DNA from: an uncultured Desulfofustis sp.
GTDB lineage: Bacteria; Desulfobacterota; Desulfobulbia; Desulfobulbales; Desulfocapsaceae
Direction of reading: 5' to 3'
NCBI GenBank assembly: GCA_905479735.1
Contig: CAJQNS010000061.1
Coordinates: forward strand, 1 to 64,000
DNA: 64,000 nt
Shown here: piece after piece, positions 25,144-34,322 of the stretch
How positions within the stretch are numbered: the first letter of the stretch is position 1
Layout of the letters: each line of letters starts with the position of its first letter
Made by a program: the position numbers and the translations under genes
Notes under the pieces: generated by a model
Databases searched by the model: none
Seen by the model: the letters and a program-made list of their open reading frames with translations, nothing else
What the model was told of the DNA's origin: nothing

Positions 25144-25893
25144 ATGAGGTTCAATACCTGCAACTACAGTGTCGTCATCAATCTGCAGAGTGCAGAATTC
25201 TGTCTGCACCAGAACCAGATCTCTGCGCTGGAAAAACGACTGGAGAAGATCTACTCATCAATCCCCTCGTTCACCGACATCTGTACTCTTAAAAACGGAG
25301 TTCTGCGCTACGAATCCATATCGATCATACCACCGAAAACCGATTCGAAAAAGCAGAAAGTACTACTGGTTCTGGGCAACCCCTCGATCAGGAGCGTCAA
25401 ACACGGAATGCTCTTCTATTCCCGGCGTGACGGCGGCAGGCATGGTTTCTGGGGTAAACTGGCCCGGGCCAAGCTGGTGGCGCCGGTGGTCGAGGAGACG
25501 AGAGAGCGGGAGGCTGAATGCCGGTGGATACAACTCCTCGAAGACAGCGCCTCAAAGACTTATAGCGTCGGTCTGACGACGTTCTACTCGTTCCCGACCC
25601 CTGGTTCTGATGATGAACCATTCTGCGGATCGGCGGGGGTGGAAAGATTATTCGAGCCTGTCCTCAAACAGATACGGCTGCAGGAAACCCGGCGACTCCT
25701 CTCCCTGCCGTTCATCCGTGATTCAATTCTTGTCTTTACCCGCAAAAGTCTGCTCAAGCACTTTTACAAGACTACGGGCATCAAACCGGCCTACTGGCCA
25801 ATTCGCGGAGAAGACTCAAGTGGGAACGAGCTGGCGGATCTTTTGTCTCGGGCCGCGAAAGTGAGATCTTCTGCCACACCGCTGCTGTTTTGA
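25144..25893 (+). CDS. Protein of unknown function, possible uracil-DNA glycosylase-like fold
   Basis: A 249-residue soluble protein. The middle section has VLLVLGNPSIRSVKHGMLFYS followed by RRDGGRHGFWGKL (about residues 77-105), then a helical C-terminal half with TTFYSFPTPG near 150. The pattern of a hydrophobic strand, GNPS, and a later S-F/W-rich loop resembles the uracil-DNA glycosylase-like superfamily, but catalytic residues cannot be assigned and this is a guess. It lies 37 bases before the HDAC-family gene and may be co-transcribed. Confidence 0.6.
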   Translation: MRFNTCNYSVVINLQSAEFCLHQNQISALEKRLEKIYSSIPSFTDICTLKNGVLRYESISIIPPKTDSKKQKVLLVLGNPSIRSVKHGMLFYSRRDGGRHGFWGKLARAKLVAPVVEETREREAECRWIQLLEDSASKTYSVGLTTFYSFPTPGSDDEPFCGSAGVERLFEPVLKQIRLQETRRLLSLPFIRDSILVFTRKSLLKHFYKTTGIKPAYWPIRGEDSSGNELADLLSRAAKVRSSATPLLF

Positions 25894-25929
25894 TAATCTC
25901 ATTCTTTCATTTTCTTAGAGGATAATGTC

Positions 25930-26676
25930 ATGACCGTCTACTTTCATCACGATTTTTATGAAGAATACACTTCGGACCCAGCCGCAGAGAGTGGCCGAAT
26001 GGAGGCGATCGTGAAAGAACTGTCCACCTTCGTCGAGCTGGTCGAGTGTGAGCCTGCGACTGAAGATGACCTTCTTGCTGCGCACTCCAGCAGCCACCTG
26101 AACTGGGTGCACAGCCAGGGCCTTTTCGATATCGCAGCCCTGGCTGCTGGAGGGGCAATTCAGGCCGCACTGCGGTCGCTCTCCGAACCAAGTTTTGCGG
26201 TGATCAGACCGCCCGGACACCATGCCTCAGCCAGCAGCTGCTGGGGATTCTGCTATTTCAACAACATGGCCGTCTCTCTGCTGCGCCTCAAAGGCGATGA
26301 TTTGATACAACGGGCTTTCGTCCTCGATTTTGATCTTCACTTTGGTGACGGCAACGTCAATATCCTGGACCGGAACCCCTGGGTTGAAATTCTCAACCCT
26401 GAGGCCGCCGATCGAGACGCCTATCTCGAGGAGGTGCGCATCGCCCTTGAAGATACGGCTGCCGACATGATCGCCGTATCAGCTGGTTTCGACAATCATG
26501 TCAATGACTGGGGTGGACTGCTTCTCGCCAGTGACTACAAGATCATGGGGCAATGGGTCAGGGCAGCCGCCGAGAGAAATGGCGGGGGGTGTTACGGTAT
26601 CCTGGAAGGCGGCTATAACCACAACGTTCTGGGTACCAACGTGCTGGCTTTTATCGAAGGTCTCGCGGATATCTGA
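25930..26676 (+). CDS. Histone-deacetylase-family amidohydrolase
   Basis: A 248-residue HDAC/acetoin-utilisation/acetylpolyamine amidohydrolase-type enzyme, shorter than most. The catalytic core is intact: RPPGHHA (the two His of the charge relay, near residue 97), FCYFNNMA, LDFDLHFGDG (Asp and His zinc ligands, near 137), SAGFDNH (third Asp ligand, near 182), and a final EGGYN with the transition-state Tyr. It hydrolyses an N-acetyl or related amide; the bacterial substrate is unknown and could be acetylpolyamine or acetyl-lysine. AGAGGAT precedes the ATG. Confidence 0.85.
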   Translation: MTVYFHHDFYEEYTSDPAAESGRMEAIVKELSTFVELVECEPATEDDLLAAHSSSHLNWVHSQGLFDIAALAAGGAIQAALRSLSEPSFAVIRPPGHHASASSCWGFCYFNNMAVSLLRLKGDDLIQRAFVLDFDLHFGDGNVNILDRNPWVEILNPEAADRDAYLEEVRIALEDTAADMIAVSAGFDNHVNDWGGLLLASDYKIMGQWVRAAAERNGGGCYGILEGGYNHNVLGTNVLAFIEGLADI

Positions 26677-26777
26677 GCGGTGGCCCGCCCACCAGTGTCA
26701 TTTCTGATTGGAAGCGGTAGCTTCAACTTCCTGACTCCCATTACATTGTAAGCTCAATCGGTCGCTTCCGTTGACTT

Positions 26778-27533
26778 TTATTGTGGTGCCGTCTTTTCCG
26801 TATGCAGCAGATGGTGCGGATTTTTCGATTTTACGATCAAGGTTCCGTATCGATCCACTGCATAGACAGGAACAAATTGGAATTCCGAGAGAGGTACTAG
26901 GTCAGCGGTAATGGAGCGCATAACCAGCTGTTCTCCCTCTGACGTCTCGACCAGTAGAACGGCATGCGATTCTTTTTTTCCTCTCTCGGTTAAAAATCCG
27001 ACGAGAAGGTGCATCTTATCGCCAGGCCAATTGAACCTCCTCAGCGTGGCTGCCTTTACCAGGGCAATGTCTTCACAATCTCCACCCTCGGTCAATACTG
27101 TTTCCGGTTCAGCCCAGTAATCAGCCTTGTGGAAATGGTGGTAATCATCGACATAGTCGACATCAGCATTGACAAACTCGTTCAGTTTCTTCAAGGCGGT
27201 GACCTCATACTGAAAATCAAGCTCGACCAATTGTTCTCTCCAGGCAACGATCCTGGGGTTAGTTGAGGTATTCATCTGATCATAGTGCAGCCTGGCCCGA
27301 TCATACCAATTCGACAGTCGAGACTCGATTTTCTCGTTATGAATGCGGATCTCCTCGTATAACTCGGGAACACTGGCGGGCAAGGGGTAAACTGCCAATA
27401 AGAGAGGCAGTAACAAGGTGGGTGTCAGGACTTGATTCAGTCTCCTTGGTACTTTACCGGAAGCAGCTGGGCTCGACTGCCTGGCCAATCCCCCGGCTCC
27501 TGACTTCGATTTAGTACGCGACTCAAGTAACAA
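26778..27533 (-). CDS. LapG-like transglutaminase-type cysteine protease (BTLCP)
   Basis: A 251-residue protein of the bacterial transglutaminase-like cysteine proteinase family. The catalytic Cys is in EGGDCEDIALVKAATL (near residue 150), the His in ESHAVLLVET (near 190), and the Asp probably in VYAVDRYG (near 228). An N-terminal basic region then a hydrophobic segment (about 38-55) gives periplasmic export. The likely start is TTG at 27533, 8 bases after GAGGG. LapG cuts biofilm adhesins of the LapA type under c-di-GMP control by LapD. Neither a LapD nor an adhesin gene is nearby. Confidence 0.78.
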   Translation of the reverse strand: MLLESRTKSKSGAGGLARQSSPAASGKVPRRLNQVLTPTLLLPLLLAVYPLPASVPELYEEIRIHNEKIESRLSNWYDRARLHYDQMNTSTNPRIVAWREQLVELDFQYEVTALKKLNEFVNADVDYVDDYHHFHKADYWAEPETVLTEGGDCEDIALVKAATLRRFNWPGDKMHLLVGFLTERGKKESHAVLLVETSEGEQLVMRSITADLVPLSEFQFVPVYAVDRYGTLIVKSKNPHHLLHTEKTAPQ

Positions 27534-27609
27534 GTGTAAATCCCTCTATTTTTTCACCAGTCATGGCGGTTCGACTTATGAACAGATTCTGTCTCCCTCT
27601 GACTCAGCT

Positions 27610-28401
27610 TTAGGCAACCAGCCTGCTCCAATAACGTCTGCTTTCCAGGAGCTGCTGCCGGTCATCATCAAACACCTCGAAAGTCACAGTGCTGTTGTAG
27701 CCCAGGCCTTTCAACGCTTTTGCAAGTCGGCGGAAATTGATGCTACCAATACCGAGGGGTAAATGATCATCGTACACGCCGCGGTTGTCGCTTAAATGGA
27801 CATGGCCGATTCTATCTCCAAAGCATTTCACCAACTCCTGCAGACGCGCCTTGCCGTTATCTGCCAGATTGGCGTGCCCGGTATCGAGGGTAAATTGTAG
27901 CGTCGGAAATCGATTGAAAATCATCTCGAGTTCAGACGGTTCGACCCCGATACCGTTTCTGGGCATCATGTTTTCGAGGCAGATGGTCACCCCCAGCGCC
28001 TTGGATATTTCGACCATTTCTGCGATGAACTCAATGGCGTAAGCTCTCACTCTGTCGGCAACGTAGGATCCCATGCCGCTGATCATAGGCGGGTGCAATA
28101 CAACCTTCTCTGCACCAAGATCGGCAGCTAAAGACAGTGATCGTTTCATTTCTGTTGCAGAAGCCTGCCTGATACTGTCAGTCAGATCGGCCGCACTAAC
28201 AAAGGTAGGCAGATGACAGACTATTTCCATGCCGTTATTTTCGAGTGCCTTGGTGATGGCTGATCGGTTTTCAGAGACAATACTATAATGCGCTTCAGGC
28301 GGGTCCATCGCAAGTTCAAGATAATCGAATCCAAGCTCAGCAAACGTCTGAATTTCTTCGACAACAGGTATTACAGGAAAATTCATTGCACCATAGATCA
28401 T
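27610..28401 (-). CDS. Sugar phosphate isomerase/epimerase-like TIM-barrel protein
   Basis: A 263-residue protein of the xylose isomerase-like TIM-barrel family (AP_endonuc_2). Metal-site motifs are visible: VVLHPP (near residue 100), ICLENMMPR with the first Glu (near 145), FTLDTGHANL with Asp and His (near 180), IGHVHLSDN with His (near 205), and the final VTFEVFD with Glu (about 245). Such enzymes isomerise or epimerise sugars or act on inositol derivatives; the substrate is not predictable. It is transcribed alone, about 75 bases upstream of the protease gene on the same strand. Confidence 0.8.
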   Translation of the reverse strand: MIYGAMNFPVIPVVEEIQTFAELGFDYLELAMDPPEAHYSIVSENRSAITKALENNGMEIVCHLPTFVSAADLTDSIRQASATEMKRSLSLAADLGAEKVVLHPPMISGMGSYVADRVRAYAIEFIAEMVEISKALGVTICLENMMPRNGIGVEPSELEMIFNRFPTLQFTLDTGHANLADNGKARLQELVKCFGDRIGHVHLSDNRGVYDDHLPLGIGSINFRRLAKALKGLGYNSTVTFEVFDDDRQQLLESRRYWSRLVA

Positions 28402-28437
28402 GGTTCACCCTATAGAATATCCCAATCCGGACTAATC

Positions 28438-29817
28438 TTACTGATAATCACTGGGTCGTGACCTTGACAACTGGTTTGTTGAGATCTTGCCGACTTGATA
28501 GCCTGAAATCATTAGATGTCCATCGGTATATGATCCACTAAGACCTCCACAAGCCCATCCCAGATTCGTTCGCTCTTCGCTATCCGCACCTGGTACCTTG
28601 CCTATCCATCTACTTTCGTGTCCCTGGGAAAAAAAGGCTCGCATAAGCGGCAGGGTATTCTCTTCTTATGCGCCAGGAAGTTTCAAACAGCTTCCTCATC
28701 GTGATATGTGCAAGGAGACAAATGGCGCTCCCGAGTTCCCGCGCCAACCCGGTGGATGCATGCACTGGTCTCTGACCCCGGTGGTGACCTGTATAACGGC
28801 CATAGCGTATCCAGGTCTGCTGACTTCCGGCTTCCTGAGACCGTCGGCTTTCACTTTCGATATTCTGGAAGCTATCTTCAGACCACGACTATAGGCTGCC
28901 TTGAAGAATGATCTTTCCCCACGCAGGTGGAAAGTCAGTTTAGCCGCATTTTGCAGCTTCTCCCACTCAGCCTCATATGAGGCGGGCGTTTTGTACCCGT
29001 TTGTTGAATGCCTTCGTCTGCGATTGTAGTAGACTTCAATGTAATTGAACAAAGCTTGTTGGCCATCTATAAATGAGATTACTGCTGACACCAAGATTTT
29101 CTGCCACTTCCTTAACATGTCTGTTAGTGATCCTTCCCGAAGCGATCTACGGGAAACATGGCTCATCCATAAACTTTGCCCGGCTGACCCTAGTTGTTCT
29201 CTTCCTACCATCGTGAATTATTTGAAAGTACTTATGCACAGCCATACAGGGAGCATCTTATGGCAGTGGCGTTGGACATGTAGGTTAGTAACTAGCCTTA
29301 AACCCTGCTGAACAACAGAGCAATTATCAGGCCTGTTAAACGTGTTACAGAGAAAACACTTATTGGTTATAAAATCATCCTGTTAATATCTGTTGAAAAT
29401 TATCAATTGAAGCGTCAGACACTGCGGCCCTCAATATACTGAGGCGCCCACCAATTGTTGAGGGAGAGATGCCAGGATGGTCTCGTGATTCCTAGTTTTT
29501 TAAGCTTATAACGCGGTGTGCTCGGGTGGTATGTCGAGTTGTGGATGCAGTTCTGTGAGGTCCTTCAACTTTCAATTGGTGGGGGCAAGAATTTCCAGAA
29601 AAAGTTCTTCAAACTGCCTGGAGCATCGGCTGAAGCACTAATTAGGAATTGTCCTTGTACAGATAAAAATCTTCAGGTAACATCCTCCAACCCTTTGTCT
29701 TATCTAAAAAAGTGAGCCCAAAATATAAATGATAAGATTTAGCCGCAGTAAAGACTGTCAGCTGCTCTAGGGTACTCAATAAACCTTTTTGATAATATAG
29801 TTTCAGTTTCCCAGTCA
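28438..29817. other. Gene-poor region with insertion-sequence debris
   Basis: About 1.4 kb with no intact gene. An IS3-type transposase tail lies near 28930-29070. The stretch 28600-28880 keeps open frames on both strands (for example 28598-28894 plus and the minus-strand frame ending 28696) but I recognise no protein in them. The part 29220-29817 is AT-rich with stops in all frames apart from a doubtful 65-codon frame at 29518. It looks like decayed accessory DNA. Confidence 0.5.
28930..29070 (-). pseudogene. IS3-family transposase C-terminal remnant
   Basis: Within a minus-strand open frame, the segment ALFNYIEVYYNRRRRHS followed by NGYKTPASYEAEW matches the conserved C-terminal end of IS3-family integrase-type transposases. 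The catalytic DDE part upstream is missing, and the neighbouring residues do not fit the family, so this is a degraded fragment. I could not find terminal inverted repeats or a target duplication. Confidence 0.75.
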
Positions 29818-31938
29818 TTGAATTACTCAAATACCTCACAATCAAGATATAGACCTGATGTTGATGGCTTAAGGGCATTGGCGGTATTATCTGTCTTTCT
29901 TTTTCATCTCAAGCCTGATTTCCTGCCAGGGGGGTTTCTCGGCGTTGATGTGTTCTTTGTGATCTCCGGATACCTGATTACCGGGATCATCATACGGGAA
30001 AGTCATCGTAGGACTTTTTCCTTCTCTCATTTCTATGCCCGGCGTGTTAAACGCATCTTTCCCGCTTTATTTGTTGTTCTGCTGCTTTCATCACTAATCG
30101 CGACGTTTCTGCTCACGCCCGAAACGTATGTCAATTTTATGAAGTCAGCACGCTATGCCTCGGCACAGCTGTCAAATTTGTTCTTCATGCAAAACGTTGA
30201 TTATTTCGAGGAAGGATTCTCCGGACAGCCTCTTCTACATACCTGGTCTCTAGGGGTGGAGGAGCAATTCTATCTTGTCTGGCCACTGTTGATCTACCTT
30301 TGTTTTCGATTTGCTCGTCCATTGTTTGCTTCAGGCGTCACTTCTGATCAGGCACCCGAGAGTGTGCCGGACAGCGCTCATGCCTTGTTTGAAGCGGATA
30401 ACGCCAATAATGGACGGGTTCAGGCGGGCAACATGGCAACGGGCTTAATCCTGATCCTGCTTTTTCTTGCTTCCTATGGTTTAGTCTTCGTTACTGCCGA
30501 GACAAACGTCAATTTTGCTTTCTACATGTTCTTTACCAGGGCATTTGAGTTCTGTATCGGTGGGTGGCTGGCGCTTGGAATCACTCATCAACCGCTAAAA
30601 AAGATATCCCACAACCTGGCTGGTATTAGCGGTCTTACTCTGATAGTAGTAAGTTTTCTTGTGGTCCAGCAAGAATTTGTCGCGGGATCGTTCCTGAGGT
30701 ATGGGACCCTCATTACTTGCCTTGGCACCGCACTGATCATATACTCCAGCGCCAGCACAAGTATCGTTAATAAAGGGCTGGCCAAGCGAGTGCCCGTATC
30801 AATCGGAAAAGTATCCTACTCACTCTACCTCTACCACTGGCCTGTCATTATCTTCTGGAAGCAGTACAATGATCTGGACAAGCTCAGTTTGAGTGCTTCT
30901 TCGATCATCATAGCGATATCATTTGGCCTCTCGATCCTGAGCTATAAATTTGTCGAACAACCCGCCCGAAAATCTTCGTTGCCAGATCGAGTGGTTTTGT
31001 CATTAGCCCTGACAGCGATTATTGTCTTCGCCGTTTCATTCAGGATTCTTGAAGACCAGGAGGTTGCTTCCTGGAGAATTACTCAGTACAGCAATCCTCA
31101 GACCAGTGAATCTGACTTTTCACCGGAGTGCCGACGACGCTATGAGAATGGCGTAATGGTCTTTGACTGTTTTACCGAAAAGATCGACTCGCGACCAGTC
31201 ATAGCCTTGTTAGGCGACAGCCATTCCGGCCATTTCTTCTGCTCGGTCTATCAATGGGCCAGGGATAACGGGTATGCTTTTAAATATCTTGGAGTTCCCG
31301 GCTGTCCTATGCTTATTGGTGATGTATCGATCAAGAGCATCATAAACGATGAGCACACTGAGCAGTGCAAGAGTGCACTTCCAGCGTTTAAGAAGGGGAT
31401 TGTTGAGGATCCGAACGTGGAACTGGTTCTGATTGCCCAGCGATTCGATCTCCTCTATGACGGCAAAGGCTATCAGAGTTTGAGCCGACAAATGCTGTTT
31501 AAGGACGACAACGGTGAAACAATAGAGAATCATACCGAGTATTACAGGGAACAACTGCTTAATACGGTCGATACGCTCAGAAATAGCGGCAAGGAGGTCG
31601 TGCTGCTCGGCCAGGTGCCGCTGTTCAGAAGTGTTGAGGCGTGCAATTGGCAGCCACGTATAATGGAACTCTTCTCAAAAGAACGGGTCTGCTCATATGA
31701 TCGAGACTTTATCGATATATGGCAGCAGCCGAGTCTTTCGTTTATCAAGGAATTTGCAGCAAAATATCAGGTGATGTACTTCGATCCGTTCCTGCACCTC
31801 GACCAACCGCTGAAGAACAATTTCAATATCTACAATAACGTTGATCATCTCAACGATGCGGGGTGCCTTTACCTGGCTCCGTATATCTTTGAGGCGTTGG
31901 ATCAGTCCCTGGCGGACCGGCAAAAGACTGAAAATTAG
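29818..31938 (+). CDS. OafA/YrhL-like acyltransferase with C-terminal SGNH domain
   Basis: A 706-residue membrane O-acyltransferase. The acyltransferase-3 domain opens with YRPDVDGLRALAVLSVFLFH (about residue 11) and contains GGFLGVDVFFVISGYLI, FYARRVKRIFPAL and TWSLGVEEQFYLVWP. Around ten helices fill residues 15-420. After a linker, the periplasmic SGNH part has ALLGDSHSGH (near residue 465) and the D-x-x-H pair in NVDHLNDAG (near 680). Such fusions add acetyl groups to O-antigen or other glycans. The only start before the conserved region is TTG at 29818, with no clear Shine-Dalgarno, so expression may be weak. Confidence 0.88.
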   Translation: MNYSNTSQSRYRPDVDGLRALAVLSVFLFHLKPDFLPGGFLGVDVFFVISGYLITGIIIRESHRRTFSFSHFYARRVKRIFPALFVVLLLSSLIATFLLTPETYVNFMKSARYASAQLSNLFFMQNVDYFEEGFSGQPLLHTWSLGVEEQFYLVWPLLIYLCFRFARPLFASGVTSDQAPESVPDSAHALFEADNANNGRVQAGNMATGLILILLFLASYGLVFVTAETNVNFAFYMFFTRAFEFCIGGWLALGITHQPLKKISHNLAGISGLTLIVVSFLVVQQEFVAGSFLRYGTLITCLGTALIIYSSASTSIVNKGLAKRVPVSIGKVSYSLYLYHWPVIIFWKQYNDLDKLSLSASSIIIAISFGLSILSYKFVEQPARKSSLPDRVVLSLALTAIIVFAVSFRILEDQEVASWRITQYSNPQTSESDFSPECRRRYENGVMVFDCFTEKIDSRPVIALLGDSHSGHFFCSVYQWARDNGYAFKYLGVPGCPMLIGDVSIKSIINDEHTEQCKSALPAFKKGIVEDPNVELVLIAQRFDLLYDGKGYQSLSRQMLFKDDNGETIENHTEYYREQLLNTVDTLRNSGKEVVLLGQVPLFRSVEACNWQPRIMELFSKERVCSYDRDFIDIWQQPSLSFIKEFAAKYQVMYFDPFLHLDQPLKNNFNIYNNVDHLNDAGCLYLAPYIFEALDQSLADRQKTEN

Positions 31939-32015
31939 CTTGGGATTTATATTACGTCTGACAATATGTAAATTGCTGAATCTGGCAGCCTGGCACCATC
32001 ACTATAGAACTCTGG

Positions 32016-32825
32016 TTATTTGCCAGGCGCTACGGTAGCCATGGTTTTCTTCCAGAATACCCCTGAAAAATCTTCATACAACGCCTCTTTTATTCCCAGC
32101 CGTTCTCTGAAATCTAACAACGCTTGTCGGGCACCACTTATCAGCCAATCGTCTAAAATCAAGTAACCACCGATTTCCAACTTGTGATAGAGCTGCTCCA
32201 GTACTGTCATTGTTGAACCGTACATGTCACCGTCAAGCCGCAGGACAGCGAGTTTCTGTATATCGGCAGATTGCAGGGAATGTTCAAAAAATCCTTTAAT
32301 GAAAATGATGTTCTCTGATAGGAGGTTGAACATTCGAAAATTATCTTTTACGTCCTGAACGCAAATCGCCAAATCCGTTCTCTTATAACTCGTGTCGCCT
32401 TTGTCTTCGGGCCATTTTGCTGCATCGGGAGGTGGCAAACCTTCAAACGAATCGGCGACAAACACCTTCTTGTCTGTATTCCCGTGAGCTTTTAATATGC
32501 CGGCAAGATAAATGGTGGCTCCACCTTTCCAAACTCCTGTTTCTATAATGTCGCCCTGGATATTATTTCTCAAACAGTCTTCAGTGCAGTAGCGCAGGGT
32601 ATCAAGTTTATGTTCTCCAAGCATAGATACCCCGTCGTTCAATATGCTTTTCTTCAATAAGTCGAGGTATAGCTCCGTGAGGTTGTTCGCGCCAAATCTA
32701 TATTCATCAAACTTTTTCACTCCATATTTTTCTGCAAAATAGCTTATTTTTGCCAGCTTATTACTCTCGTATATTTCCCGTTTCTTCAGGTTCTTTCTCT
32801 CGGCGATTTTATCTAAAAATCCCAT
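32016..32825 (-). CDS. TylF/MycF-like O-methyltransferase
   Basis: A 269-residue S-adenosylmethionine-dependent methyltransferase of the macrocin O-methyltransferase type. Motif I is GDIIETGVWKGGATIYLAG (near residue 90), followed by VFVADSFEGLPPPD (120), VLRLDGDMYGSTM with the metal-ligand Asp (near 190) and GGYLILDDWL (about 215). Family members methylate sugar hydroxyls in antibiotics and O-antigens with Mg2+. Here a surface glycan is the likely target, given the acyltransferase and glycosyltransferase genes on either side. The start ATG at 32825 has AAGGA upstream. Confidence 0.85.
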   Translation of the reverse strand: MGFLDKIAERKNLKKREIYESNKLAKISYFAEKYGVKKFDEYRFGANNLTELYLDLLKKSILNDGVSMLGEHKLDTLRYCTEDCLRNNIQGDIIETGVWKGGATIYLAGILKAHGNTDKKVFVADSFEGLPPPDAAKWPEDKGDTSYKRTDLAICVQDVKDNFRMFNLLSENIIFIKGFFEHSLQSADIQKLAVLRLDGDMYGSTMTVLEQLYHKLEIGGYLILDDWLISGARQALLDFRERLGIKEALYEDFSGVFWKKTMATVAPGK

Positions 32826-32956
32826 AAAAGACCCGTCCTTGTGAGTTGGTCGTTATGATTTAATGATGACCCGTCACGCTGCCTTTGCCGCCCTATCGGT
32901 CCCGATTAATGGTCTTGATTTAAGGCGGATTTTCTACTAAGGCTATACCTGTTGAC

Positions 32957-33604
32957 TCAACCAAGCTGCTCTAATATCTTGCCTGAGATAAAGCTGTAGC
33001 CAAACTCGTTTGGGTGACCCGTATCTAGATAATATTCCGGCATCTTTTCTAAGAAATCATCGTATAATCTGATGAAGAGACAATGATCGTGGGAGTGGGC
33101 AATGTGTTCAAGGATCTTGTTGTATCGCTGAATTGCTGGATTCCTGAATGTCTCTTGATGGGGAATTATTTCTGGCAACACGACCTGTTTATCTCTGCAC
33201 CGCTCAACCATCACGGAAACATTTTGTCGATATTCCTGTTCAGACACGACATTTACCTCTCCCAGGAGTTCATTTAAGCCAATCTTCCTGCATGTTTTCT
33301 TATATTTTTTTACAATGCTACGAATCTGTTTTCGGAGAAAATTTTCTGGGTAATAAAGAATATTCGGAGAATATTTAAAGGTTGTATACGCATCTTTCAG
33401 ACCGAACTGAATGAAGACACAATCGAACTCATCACTATCGCTATCTCTTAGAAGGGCAAGCCCCTCCCTGGTGCTGAACATGGCTTTCCCGCAATTTTTT
33501 ACAGGAACATTCAAGGCCAGGCCCACTTGCTCGGGATAGCTGTTTCCCAGACAATGCTCTACACCAGATGTTATACAATCGCCAACTGCCAGAATACCTT
33601 TCAC
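32957..33604 (-). CDS. SGNH-hydrolase-like protein with Cys at the nucleophile position
   Basis: A 215-residue protein with SGNH/GDSL topology. Block I reads ILAVGDCITSGVEH (residues 4-17), so the usual GDS serine is Cys. Block II is NCGKAMFSTREGLA, with the conserved Gly. Block III has FIQFGLKDAY in place of GxND. Block V is YLDTGHPNEFG, giving D-x-x-H. The start is GTG at 33604, preceded by AAGG at 5 bases. Probably acts on glycan or acyl groups together with the surface genes around it; whether Cys supports hydrolysis is unknown. Confidence 0.7.
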   Translation of the reverse strand: MKGILAVGDCITSGVEHCLGNSYPEQVGLALNVPVKNCGKAMFSTREGLALLRDSDSDEFDCVFIQFGLKDAYTTFKYSPNILYYPENFLRKQIRSIVKKYKKTCRKIGLNELLGEVNVVSEQEYRQNVSVMVERCRDKQVVLPEIIPHQETFRNPAIQRYNKILEHIAHSHDHCLFIRLYDDFLEKMPEYYLDTGHPNEFGYSFISGKILEQLG

Positions 33605-33705
33605 TTTTGCCTTGTCTCAATTATTGGTTATAAGAACTGTCGGAAGCGGTTTAACACACCTGGATAACACTTCCCGGAGTATGAGCAAGGTGTCATTACA
33701 GTTAA

Positions 33706-34266
33706 TTACCCGATGTGTTGGAATCTTTCTGTGATCAAATTTCTTAAAATATTTTCGTAATAGGGAAGATCGTTCACTGTATCGTCCGGAAAATATGATC
33801 GGGAATAGTTAAACGCTAACTGATCACGTCTCGACCACTTTATCAACTGATCAAACCACCTCTCCATCAAGTTAACCACATGCAGATCTCCTGCCTGACG
33901 ATCAATCAGGTCTCCCCCCACGTGGGGCTGATCATCAATAAATCCCTGTTGATTAAGGTAATACTCATACTGGCTTGGCAAAATATCCTCGTTTTCCTTA
34001 CCAACGGCGATGCATGCCTCAAATTACTGCGCGAGTCAATGATGAAAGGGATGCAGCAGCATAGACAGAGAGTTCTCTTCAACCATGGCATAGGCTAGAA
34101 AACAGTCTAGATTCTCACGAATCCGAGAACTGGCATCAAGGTAAACGCTTAGCTCGTATGAGCGGTCAACCAAGTGATTATTGATCTTATAATGGCGGGT
34201 CAAACGAGACGGTATCATCACCTGTTTCCACGTCTCCGATGAAAAACGGCGACAAAGTGGGGACAT
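33706..34266 (-). pseudogene. DUF616-type glycosyltransferase, broken
   Basis: One reading frame through 34266-33706 reads as a DUF616 glycosyltransferase: RLTRHYKINNHLVDRSYELSVYLDAS near the start, MLLHPFHH, FEACIAVGKENEDILPSQYEYY, and RRDQLAFNYS near the end. The frame carries TGA and TAA four codons apart, right after LLHPFHH, where intact members usually continue with a short Cys-containing stretch. The usual first 50 or so residues are also absent, and the 5' side runs into tRNA-Arg. Truncation plus two stops makes it a pseudogene unless the sequence contains errors. Confidence 0.75.
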
Positions 34267-34322
34267 AATACTATCGCAAAGAGATCAAACAGAAAGGATA
34301 TCAGTCAAGATGCTGACCTTAT

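Noticed and set aside
28438-28644. 68-codon minus-strand frame
   Set aside because: No ribosome site or recognisable motif, and it lies in insertion-sequence debris.
29518-29715. 65-codon plus-strand frame
   Set aside because: No Shine-Dalgarno and no recognisable motif in a region full of stops.
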